From: Streptococcus ilei
Lineage (GTDB): Bacteria; Bacillota; Bacilli; Lactobacillales; Streptococcaceae
Length of the DNA: 64,000 bases
Reading direction: 5' to 3'
NCBI RefSeq assembly: GCF_000479335.1
Contig: NC_022584.1
Coordinates: forward strand, 682,001 to 746,000
Shown here: positions 50,126 through 57,579 of the stretch, in pieces
Layout of the letters: every line of letters starts with the position of its first letter
Numbering within the stretch: the stretch's first letter is position 1
The notes under the pieces: model-generated
Seen by the model: only the letters and a program-made list of their open reading frames with translations
What the model was told of the DNA's origin: nothing
Databases searched by the model: none
Position numbers and translations under genes: made by a program

Positions 50126-51270
50126 GATAAGAATAATTCCTCGTACTCACCTACAATTTTTTCCCAGGTAAAGTTTTGCTTCATATTGACCTTGGCTCGT
50201 TGACCCCATTCAGATACGTCTTCTAAAGGATCGACCAGGTCGATCAAATGCGCCAAATTCCCAGTTTCTTTAGTCCAATATTGAGCTGCGTCCTTTGCGA
50301 CTGTTTGGTTAAAGGAGACTCCTAAAACCAAATTGAGATCCGTCTGGGCAAGAGCCTCTAGGAGACCAGGATTAGTTCCGCCCACTTCATGACCATGGAT
50401 ATAAGCAAAGGCTTCTTTACGGATATACTTCAACAGTTCTTGATCATAGACCGTTCCTACAAACTTGACGCGTGGATCCTGATCAAATCCAGTTCGAGCT
50501 CGGAGTTCCTCAAAATAAGGATTGCCTTCGTGGTTACAAATAATCACCAAATCCCGTTTGGTGGAAGAGGCCATAAATTCACGAATGGCAGGCTCATAAT
50601 TATTTTCTGGAACAAAGCGGCCCAAGATCAAATAATAGTTCTTCTCCTGTGTCTGCCATTTCTGATAGAATTCTCGGACCTTATTATCCTGACTGGTCAG
50701 GCTGGTTGGAGACAAGTCCGTTCCGTAGGCAATATAGGTCGTCTTGGACCAAGGATAGGCTTCCTTGATATAAGACTCAATACCCGGGTTGTCAGATATC
50801 ACCAAGTCAGCGTGGCGCGTCATGATCTTTTCAGAATACTTGAGATAGGCTTGGATCGGCTTGGCCCACTTGGCCCGCTTCCACTCCAGTCCATCTGGAT
50901 TGATATAAAATCGTCCGCCTATCTTATGGATCTTACGCGCAAAAGGCGCCACAAAGGCTCCGATTGTATTTCCCAAGACGTAAAAAATCGGCTGTTTAAT
51001 TCCTTGTTTCTTAATAAGCTTCAAGGCATAGTTGATGGCCATCATATCATAGGCAATGACACGCGCAGGCCCAAGTTTAGGGGCTTGAATTGTAAAACAA
51101 TCGACACCCTTGTAGTCAAAATGGTAATAGGCTTGATCATTAGAAAGGCAGGCAACATGGTACTGGATATCTGGAGACACTCGATGCGAAACCAATTGGT
51201 CCACAAAAGTCTCAAAACCGCCATATTGAGCCGGAAGCCCACGACTTCCGATAATAAAAACGTGTTGCAT
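50122..51270 (-). CDS. rgpA: Rhamnosyltransferase RgpA (GT4, DUF1972 N-terminus)
   Basis: 382 residues. The N-terminal DUF1972 part reads VFIIGSRGLPAQYGGFETFVDQL; the GT4 part has ISDNPGIESYI, YGTD, LILGRFVPENN and a sugar-nucleotide loop HGHEVGGTNPGLLEAL. RgpA/GacB puts the first rhamnose on GlcNAc-PP-undecaprenol. First gene of rgpA-F, with its own extended -10 promoter at 51305-51313. Confidence 0.92.
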   Translation of the reverse strand: MQHVFIIGSRGLPAQYGGFETFVDQLVSHRVSPDIQYHVACLSNDQAYYHFDYKGVDCFTIQAPKLGPARVIAYDMMAINYALKLIKKQGIKQPIFYVLGNTIGAFVAPFARKIHKIGGRFYINPDGLEWKRAKWAKPIQAYLKYSEKIMTRHADLVISDNPGIESYIKEAYPWSKTTYIAYGTDLSPTSLTSQDNKVREFYQKWQTQEKNYYLILGRFVPENNYEPAIREFMASSTKRDLVIICNHEGNPYFEELRARTGFDQDPRVKFVGTVYDQELLKYIRKEAFAYIHGHEVGGTNPGLLEALAQTDLNLVLGVSFNQTVAKDAAQYWTKETGNLAHLIDLVDPLEDVSEWGQRAKVNMKQNFTWEKIVGEYEELFLS

Positions 51271-51304
51271 AAAATTCCCTTTCTAACAATTTACAGTCTA
51301 TTCA

Positions 51305-51313
51305 ATTATACCA
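51305..51313 (-). promoter_or_regulatory. Extended -10 of rgpA-F
   Basis: TGGTATAAT on the minus strand (box 51305-51310), between the rmlD terminator and rgpA. The -35 is poor. Confidence 0.55.
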
Positions 51314-51345
51314 TTTTCTAGGCTTTTTGCCTAATCCAAACAGAA

Positions 51346-51366
51346 AAGCGACCACAAGGGTCGCTT
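51346..51366 (-). terminator. Terminator after rmlD
   Basis: AAGCGACC/GGTCGCTT, loop of five bases, followed on the minus strand by TTCTGTTTGG. A second small hairpin, TAGGC/GCCTA, follows at 51319-51332. Confidence 0.65.
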
Positions 51367-51376
51367 CAATTTTCAC

Positions 51377-52228
51377 TTATTTCACTTCTTGTTTGTAAAA
51401 CTCTTTCAAGGCATCTTGCCAAGTTGGAATGACGAACCCTGTAGCCTTAGCCTTAGCCAAGCTCATCGTAGAGTTAAGTGGACGTTTCGCCTTAGCTGGG
51501 AATTGGCTAGAATCCACTGGTTTCACTTCTACATCAGTGTCTTTGAGGATTTCAACTGCAAAGTCATACCAAGTTGTATCTTCTTTCGCATCGTTAGACA
51601 AGTGGTAATAACCATACTCCTTACGGTTTTCAGCCAAATAGGTCATAAACTCTGCAAGAGTACGGGTCCAGGTTGGGCGACCATGTTGGTCATTGACGAC
51701 GGTCAAAGTCTTGTGCGTCTTAGCTAAGTTTTGCATGGTGAAGACAAAGTTCTTACCGTAGTTCCCAAATACCCAAGCCGTACGGATGATATAGAAGTTA
51801 GACACATGCTTCTCAACCAATTCTTCCCCCATACGTTTGGTACGACCGTACTCAGTTTGAGGATCTGGTTGATCATCTACTTCCCATTCTTGTCCCACTG
51901 GTTTTTTCCCATCAAAAACGTAGTCCGTTGAGATATAGACCAAAGTTGCACCGTGCTTTTCAGATGCCTTTGCTACATTTTCCGTACCCGTCACGTTGAT
52001 AGCATAGTCCAACTCTTTTCCTTCATCTTCAGCCGCATCAACAGCTGTGTAAGCAGCACAGTGGTAGACTAGGGTTGGTTTCACTTCTGCGAATACCTCA
52101 TCTACTTTCTCTGCATTAGTGATATCCATTTCAGCCACATCAACAGCTACATATTCTTCATTTCGTTCATCCAACAAATGGCGAAGTTCTGTTCCAAGTT
52201 GCCCATTTGCTCCTGTAATTAAAATCAT
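51377..52228 (-). CDS. rmlD: dTDP-4-dehydrorhamnose reductase
   Basis: 283 residues. Rossmann motif ILITGANGQLGTEL, the STDYVFDG segment, and the catalytic YGRTKRMGE (Tyr-x3-Lys). It makes dTDP-L-rhamnose, the donor for RgpA, B and F. rmlA, B and C are not in this window. Its place directly before rgpA matches gacA-gacB in S. pyogenes. Promoter: TGCTATAAT at 52261-52269. Confidence 0.95.
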   Translation of the reverse strand: MILITGANGQLGTELRHLLDERNEEYVAVDVAEMDITNAEKVDEVFAEVKPTLVYHCAAYTAVDAAEDEGKELDYAINVTGTENVAKASEKHGATLVYISTDYVFDGKKPVGQEWEVDDQPDPQTEYGRTKRMGEELVEKHVSNFYIIRTAWVFGNYGKNFVFTMQNLAKTHKTLTVVNDQHGRPTWTRTLAEFMTYLAENRKEYGYYHLSNDAKEDTTWYDFAVEILKDTDVEVKPVDSSQFPAKAKRPLNSTMSLAKAKATGFVIPTWQDALKEFYKQEVK

Positions 52229-52260
52229 GTTAAATTCCTTTCAAATGCTTTTTCCCTATC

Positions 52261-52269
52261 ATTATAGCA
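52261..52269 (-). promoter_or_regulatory. Extended -10 of rmlD
   Basis: TGCTATAAT on the minus strand (box 52261-52266), directly after the hairpin that ends the preceding gene. Confidence 0.55.
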
Positions 52270-52270
52270 A

Positions 52271-52295
52271 AAAAAGCAGAAGTTTTCTGCTTTTT
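52271..52295 (-). terminator. Terminator overlapping the end of the GtrB-like gene
   Basis: AAAAAGCAGA/TCTGCTTTTT. The hairpin begins at the stop codon of the 52294-53220 gene and ends in TTTTTTGC on the minus strand. It separates the upstream GT segment from rmlD. Confidence 0.7.
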
Positions 52296-53220
52296 ACTCA
52301 CTTTTCTCTTTGATGACATAGATTGGACGTTTCTTGGTTTCCATGAAGATTTTTCCGATATATTTTCCTAAAATCCCAATGGTCAATAATTGGAATCCTC
52401 CAAGGAATAGAATCACTGTCATAAGGGATGGCCAACCTGAAGTAGGATCCCCAAAGACTAAGGTGCGGATTACAATCAAAATCATCATGATAAAAGCCAA
52501 AATCCAAGATAACAGTCCACCAATAAAGGCAATGTTTAATGGGGCATCCGAGAAATTGACAATCCCTTCAATCGAGTACTTAAAAAGGGACCAAAAATTC
52601 CAAGACGTCTCTCCTGCTACGCGTTCTACATTTTTATATTCGAGGTATTCTGTCTCGAATCCTACCCAAGCAAAAATCCCTTTTGAAAAACGATTGTACT
52701 CAGACAACTCCATTATGGCATCGACCATCGGACGACGCATCAAACGAAAATCACGCGCACCGTCTACCATTTCCACTTGACTGATATGATTGATCAATTT
52801 ATAAAACATCCGTGCAAAGAAGGATCGAATTGGCGGTTCCCCTTCACGGGTCACTCGACGCGTTCCGACACAGTCCAAATTTTGCTGCTGATCTAACTTC
52901 TGCTTCATTTCAATCAATAGCTCTGGAGGATCTTGTAGGTCCACATCCATGACCGTGACGTAATCTCCTGTAGCATGTTGGAGGCCAGCATAGAGAGCCG
53001 CTTCCTTCCCAAAGTTTCGTGAAAATGAAAGAAAATGGGCACAAGGATTCAAGAGATTGAGTTCCCGTAAAACATCTAAAGTTTTATCAGAAGACCCATC
53101 ATTTATAAAAATATATTCAAATTCTTCTCCCATAGATGTCCGAACCCGTTCCATCTCTTCAAAAAATAATGGAATCGATTCTTCTTCGTTAAAACATGGG
53201 ACTACAACTGATATGGTCAT
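52294..53220 (-). CDS. GtrB/GacI-like undecaprenyl-phosphate glycosyltransferase
   Basis: 308 residues. GT2 domain: VVVPCFNEEESIPLFFEEM, FINDGSSDKT, DVDLQDPP and a downstream RRMVDAIMEL-type region; then two C-terminal membrane segments (IAFIGGLLSWILAFIMMILIV and LMTVILFLGGFQLLTIGILGKYIG). Such enzymes charge undecaprenyl phosphate with one sugar for later transfer to a polysaccharide; GacI does this with GlcNAc. The GT-C partner could be the DUF2142 protein. Confidence 0.88.
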   Translation of the reverse strand: MTISVVVPCFNEEESIPLFFEEMERVRTSMGEEFEYIFINDGSSDKTLDVLRELNLLNPCAHFLSFSRNFGKEAALYAGLQHATGDYVTVMDVDLQDPPELLIEMKQKLDQQQNLDCVGTRRVTREGEPPIRSFFARMFYKLINHISQVEMVDGARDFRLMRRPMVDAIMELSEYNRFSKGIFAWVGFETEYLEYKNVERVAGETSWNFWSLFKYSIEGIVNFSDAPLNIAFIGGLLSWILAFIMMILIVIRTLVFGDPTSGWPSLMTVILFLGGFQLLTIGILGKYIGKIFMETKKRPIYVIKEKSE

Positions 53221-53276
53221 ATATTACTCCTATTAACATCTGCTGATATCTTATCAATAAACTAAAAATATTCCAA

Positions 53277-54251
53277 CTACCCTTTACAATACAGTTTTGC
53301 AAACAGTTTTAATAAACCGAATTTTTCAATTAAGTTCATTGTAAATATAGCAAGCTTAACCATCAACCTCTCATCTCTAATTTCTCGATCAAACACAGAA
53401 AGTGTAGACTTCATGCCATTATTTGCGATCCAATCATTAACCTCTTTATATTGCCGTAAAAACTCCGCACTTGTAGAATGTCTCCCACCATCCAATAACC
53501 AATAAAGAGTAAATTTTTTAATAAAAAATTTAATTAAATTAGTTTCAGAAAAATCATTTGGGATAATACCTGCTATTTTATCAAGAACATTCTTTATATC
53601 TAAATTTGGATTAAAACCCTTATTTAATGTATTAGATGCACTATTCTCATTGTAAAACCAATTATATCCACAATATGGTATGGTTCTAATATCTTTAGAT
53701 TTTGTATATACGGTTAAACTGAATAACAAGTCCTCAGCTAATGGAATATCCGGAAAAGAAAGATCGTGATCTATTATAAATTTTTTTCTATATATACGAG
53801 CACATGGTGAAATAGATCTATATTTTGACCATTTATCATTACCCAATTGGATAGAAAATAGTTGTTTTCCATCTTGGTTTACTCTCTGAAGTCCACCAAT
53901 TACTGCATCATCCATCCCTCTTGAGATTTCATCATAAAATATTTGCAAGTAGTCTGAGTTTATGTAATCATCACTGTCAATAAACATGATGAATTTACCT
54001 TCTGCAAGCTTAATACCCTCATTTCTAGTATATGCTGCACCTTTATTTTCTCGACTCAAAATTCTAATATTTGGAGAAAATTGTTGGTATTCATTCAATA
54101 TTTTGAACGAACCATCTTTTGAACCATCATCAATTGCAATAATTTCAAACGATTTAAAACTTTGATTCAAAACTGAATCAATACATCTTTTTAGATATAA
54201 TTCTGCATTATATACAGGAATAATGACACTAATCTTAGGCGCTTCTTTCAC
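53277..54251 (-). CDS. Family 2 glycosyltransferase
   Basis: 324 residues from GTG 54251, which follows AAAGGATAAG at good spacing; an earlier in-frame GTG at 54281 has no such site. GT-A domain: KISVIIPVYNAELYLKRCIDS, IAIDDGSKDGS, MFIDSDDYI. The C-terminal ~120 residues have no clear motif. The sequence is noticeably AT-rich with rare codons such as ATA and AGA, unlike rgpA-F. Sugar unknown; probably builds a side chain or a strain-specific glycan. Confidence 0.82.
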   Translation of the reverse strand: MKEAPKISVIIPVYNAELYLKRCIDSVLNQSFKSFEIIAIDDGSKDGSFKILNEYQQFSPNIRILSRENKGAAYTRNEGIKLAEGKFIMFIDSDDYINSDYLQIFYDEISRGMDDAVIGGLQRVNQDGKQLFSIQLGNDKWSKYRSISPCARIYRKKFIIDHDLSFPDIPLAEDLLFSLTVYTKSKDIRTIPYCGYNWFYNENSASNTLNKGFNPNLDIKNVLDKIAGIIPNDFSETNLIKFFIKKFTLYWLLDGGRHSTSAEFLRQYKEVNDWIANNGMKSTLSVFDREIRDERLMVKLAIFTMNLIEKFGLLKLFAKLYCKG

Positions 54252-54350
54252 AATCTTATCCTTTATATTTTCAAATATCACTCATAGACTTTGCAGATAA
54301 GTAAAATAATATATCCTATATCTTATTATCTAACCTCAAGTACGCTATCT

Positions 54351-55133
54351 TTAACCATTCGTATCCTGACTCTTTTTATAAAATCGATTTAAACATTTCG
54401 CTAATCCTTTTGGCCAAAAGAGTTTAAACATCATATAATCTTCCTTTGTTCGAGTATTGTCGCTAATAGTATTACTCGTTTCAGAATCTTCATGAATACG
54501 ATGACACATTAACTTTTTGGGTACATAAACAAATCTACCATCAAATTTTGCTAAATGGTACCATGCAAGCCAATCTAGGCTAACTCTCCATTCCTCATCA
54601 AATCTAAACCCCTTAATCAATCCTAAGTTATAAGTTACAGCTGGGCAACAAATTGGATTTCCAAAAGCAAGAATACGGTTTCTCCACCACTTAGTTTTTG
54701 GGAATAATGAGATTGTTTTTAACATTAAAGATTTGATTTTTAAATTTGAAGTCGGTTTAATAACTTCACCATTTTTTTCTTCAAAATAATCGGAATAAAG
54801 AATTATAGCGTCATTATGTTTTGTTATCCTCTTTTGAATTTCCATTAAATAAGTTGGCTCATAATAATCATCCTGATGAGCTATTGTAGCATATCGAGTA
54901 GAGACAAAAGATAACGCATTATTCCAATCTTTCCCGATTCCACCTCCAACACTTGTATTAAGAGAAATAGCATATTTTTGGCAAATACTTTCGATAAATT
55001 CACTTGGAGTAGAGGTATACAAAATGATATTACTTTTTACGATTTGATTTAATAAAGACTTTATACAATCCTCTAAAAAAGGGCTATCCCCGTAAGCACA
55101 GATTACAAATGTATGATCATTCCACTGATTCAT
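54351..55133 (-). CDS. Family 2 glycosyltransferase (small)
   Basis: 260 residues. It begins TFVICAYGDSPFLEDCIKSLLNQ, with HQDDYYEP in the position of the metal-binding DxD and CCPAVTYN, LDWLAWYHLAKFDG later. The first half of the GT-A fold is clear, the acceptor half is not. AT-rich. Overlaps the flippase gene by 17 bp. Confidence 0.75.
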   Translation of the reverse strand: MNQWNDHTFVICAYGDSPFLEDCIKSLLNQIVKSNIILYTSTPSEFIESICQKYAISLNTSVGGGIGKDWNNALSFVSTRYATIAHQDDYYEPTYLMEIQKRITKHNDAIILYSDYFEEKNGEVIKPTSNLKIKSLMLKTISLFPKTKWWRNRILAFGNPICCPAVTYNLGLIKGFRFDEEWRVSLDWLAWYHLAKFDGRFVYVPKKLMCHRIHEDSETSNTISDNTRTKEDYMMFKLFWPKGLAKCLNRFYKKSQDTNG

Positions 55134-56400
55134 ATTTTTGAATTTCCTTTCTTCTCATAGTTACAAAGACAATCCAACTCGCAAATGTGTAAAATAACAT
55201 AACCAAAATAAAACTAAGCCCCGCACCAAGCAAGCCAAACTCCCTCATCGCTAGAGGAGTAAGGAAATTTGTTAATAACGCCATTGCGATATATACATAG
55301 AGTAGATAGACTTGTTTCCTCAATATAATTAAAAAATCACCTATGACAGAAGCAATAGAATATAAAAAGCCGGAAAGTACTAAAATAGTAAGTAATAAGC
55401 TGTAATTAGATAAATCAATACCACTTATAATATTTAAAATAGGTACCCCAATTAAATAGGCTAGAATTGATACTACCAATCCTAGAATCATAAGTAATAA
55501 TAAGATTTTACTTACCATGGCATTAAACGTATGAAATCTTTTTTCCGACCATTGTTTTGCCAAGTCAGTTATCAATGGCCTTAATGCTAATACAAATAAA
55601 CTCATAAAGAAAACAGGCATAAATAGAATACTGAAATCTCTTTGTGCTCCTTCACGTAACACGCCCTCAACTAGCAATTTATCAATTACTTGTTTTGGAT
55701 AATTCAATACATACACTAACAAAAAGCCATTTACAAACAAAGGGAGGCACGTTTTCATGATACTAAATGATCGTTTAAATGTAGTGTAAGAAATTTGATT
55801 AAAAGGAATGGTTTTTATTTTTTTGGACTGGCAATAATCACCTAAAAAAACAAATAATACGTTAAAAAAACATAAGCAGACTAAAGAAAAAATTAAAGAA
55901 TTTGTGAATAACAGACTAATTAAGAGAATTATTGTGCTCACCCCATAACGTAGCACCATTAATTTCCCAGCAATATCTAAACGTTCATGTTGTTGAAATA
56001 AGCCTTGGAATAAATCAGAAAAAGCATCACATGAACGATAAAGCACCGTTAGTATAACTATTATAAATAAATTTCCTTTTCCAACATTATTTCCACTAAA
56101 AAATAAATATGGAAATAAGGTAACCAACATTAAACAAACTGTTATAACCCGAGTTAGACAATATTCCAAATACGAGTATGTTTCTTTCAAATCAGTCGCT
56201 TGATAATTTCTTACTTGAAACATACCAATTACAATCCACAGGTTACCTATTGCATAAGCCAAACTAAAATTATCAGCATCACTCGCGGAAGTATGTCTAG
56301 AGACAATAATCAAATACAGTATTGAAACTGCAGCTGCTGCTATATTCCCTGCAAAATTCCAAAAATAAACACTCCTATTTACTTTACTGTTCATTTTCAT
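55117..56400 (-). CDS. Oligosaccharide flippase (Wzx/MATE-like)
   Basis: 427 residues, about twelve membrane segments; starts MKMNSKVNRSVYFWNFAGN. The start is uncertain: GTG 56406, ATG 56400 and ATG 56394 are all in frame, overlapping the end of the DUF2304 gene. The family flips lipid-linked oligosaccharides outward. The presence of a flippase beside an ABC exporter (RgpCD) means two export routes in one cluster. AT-rich. Confidence 0.82.
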   Translation of the reverse strand: MKMNSKVNRSVYFWNFAGNIAAAAVSILYLIIVSRHTSASDADNFSLAYAIGNLWIVIGMFQVRNYQATDLKETYSYLEYCLTRVITVCLMLVTLFPYLFFSGNNVGKGNLFIIVILTVLYRSCDAFSDLFQGLFQQHERLDIAGKLMVLRYGVSTIILLISLLFTNSLIFSLVCLCFFNVLFVFLGDYCQSKKIKTIPFNQISYTTFKRSFSIMKTCLPLFVNGFLLVYVLNYPKQVIDKLLVEGVLREGAQRDFSILFMPVFFMSLFVLALRPLITDLAKQWSEKRFHTFNAMVSKILLLLMILGLVVSILAYLIGVPILNIISGIDLSNYSLLLTILVLSGFLYSIASVIGDFLIILRKQVYLLYVYIAMALLTNFLTPLAMREFGLLGAGLSFILVMLFYTFASWIVFVTMRRKEIQKYESVE

Positions 56401-56740
56401 TCTCACTTCTTAATAAGGCAATTGTTTGTGACAATTTCTTAATCTGAACTGATTGCTTTGATACAGTACGAGTCAATGAAAATATTAAAAATATTAATAA
56501 AAATGTACTTAATAAAAAAACAAAATTACTTAGTGTCTGAATACCAAGAAATTCAGATATTGTTCCAATTAAATTTGGAAACCAAATAACTGGCAACGAG
56601 ACGATACAAAGAATAAGCCAAGAGATGACATTTCTCATTTCAACAACTTTCTTTGCCACTAGTCTCAGAATATAAACCATAAAAATAATTACAATAAGGG
56701 TTAACCAAATATTTAGCATCTTATTTCTTATACCCTCCAC
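56384..56740 (-). CDS. DUF2304 membrane protein
   Basis: 118 residues with three membrane segments (IWLTLIVIIFMVYILRLVA, VISWLILCIVSLPVIWFP, LSNFVFLLSTFLLIFLIFSL) and a charged coil-like C-terminus. DUF2304 proteins are found next to DPM-like glycosyltransferases, as here (20 bp overlap with the preceding gene), and may anchor them. Function unknown. Confidence 0.82.
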   Translation of the reverse strand: MEGIRNKMLNIWLTLIVIIFMVYILRLVAKKVVEMRNVISWLILCIVSLPVIWFPNLIGTISEFLGIQTLSNFVFLLSTFLLIFLIFSLTRTVSKQSVQIKKLSQTIALLRSENENEQ

Positions 56741-57431
56741 CTATTCTAGCCACTAACATAGCCATTGTCACTTTAATCATATAGTAAACCGACTTACTTA
56801 AGGTAATAGATGATTCCCCGTGTTCACGTTCGTTCATTAATACAGGGACTTCCGCAACAGAGTAGCCTGAAGTTAAAAGCGACACTATGGTCTCTGGTTC
56901 AGGATAATCACTTGGATACTGCTTAGCAAATTCTTCAATGACTTTTCGATCTGCTACACGCAATCCTGATGTAGGATCTGTTACCTTCTGACCAGTCAAA
57001 ATCTTAATCAATTTTTCAAAAAATGTAATTCCGATTCTTCTTAAGAAAGATGATTGAAAACCTTGGTTTTCAATAAAACGTGAACCAATCACCATGTTGA
57101 CTTCTTGTTCTTGAAGAACTTCTAACATTTTTTTAATAAATTCAGGATTGTGTTGGCCGTCTCCGTCTACTTGGACAGCGTATTGGTAGCCGTGTCTAAC
57201 TGCATATTGATAACCTGTTTGTACAGCGCCCCCAATTCCTAAATTGATGGGTAAATCAATGACATTAAATTGATTCCTTTTACAAATTTCCAGAGTATTA
57301 TCTGTGGAACAATCGTTGATAATGACATAGTCAAATTCTGGTGTATGTTCCTCAATCATCTTAATTGTCTTTTCGATATTACCACTTTCATTATAAGCAG
57401 GAATAATAATTAGCAATTCTGAAGTTCTCAA
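56721..57431 (-). CDS. Family 2 glycosyltransferase, dolichyl-phosphate mannose synthase-like
   Basis: About 236 residues from TTG 57431. GTG 57461 is in frame but lies at or before the predicted +1 of the TATAAT at 57465-57470; TTG 57431 gives the usual family start. IIIPAYNESGNIEKTI, YVIINDCSTDNT, VQVDGDGQHNPEF, VIGSRFI and GLRVADRKV are all present; no C-terminal membrane segments, so DUF2304 may dock it. First gene of the cluster. Confidence 0.82.
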   Translation of the reverse strand: MRTSELLIIIPAYNESGNIEKTIKMIEEHTPEFDYVIINDCSTDNTLEICKRNQFNVIDLPINLGIGGAVQTGYQYAVRHGYQYAVQVDGDGQHNPEFIKKMLEVLQEQEVNMVIGSRFIENQGFQSSFLRRIGITFFEKLIKILTGQKVTDPTSGLRVADRKVIEEFAKQYPSDYPEPETIVSLLTSGYSVAEVPVLMNEREHGESSITLSKSVYYMIKVTMAMLVARIGGGYKK

Positions 57432-57464
57432 TCCTTCTACATTCCCTTCTAAGCATATCACTTC

Positions 57465-57493
57465 ATTATACTATATTTAAGGCTTTATTTCTA
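57465..57493 (-). promoter_or_regulatory. Promoter of the glycan cluster
   Basis: -10 TATAAT (57465-57470), 17-base spacer, -35 TAGAAA (57488-57493, four of six consensus bases) on the minus strand. Confidence 0.5.
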
Positions 57494-57534
57494 GTTCAGG
57501 ACGGTGCTTAGAAATACGCAAATTACTAAAAAAT

Positions 57535-57561
57535 CAGCTCCCCTAAAAAATAGGAAAGCTG
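57535..57561 (-). terminator. Terminator of the X-prolyl peptidase gene
   Basis: CAGCTcccCTA/TAGgaaAGCTG stem with A/T-rich loop, followed on the minus strand by ATTTTTTAG. It lies ~18 bases past the stop codon. Confidence 0.65.
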
Positions 57562-57579
57562 GTGATTTGATCTATGTGA

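Noticed and set aside
50389-51321. 310-codon plus-strand reading frame opposite rgpA
   Set aside because: It lies fully antisense to a well-supported GT4 gene, has no family resemblance, no start signal, and unlikely composition.
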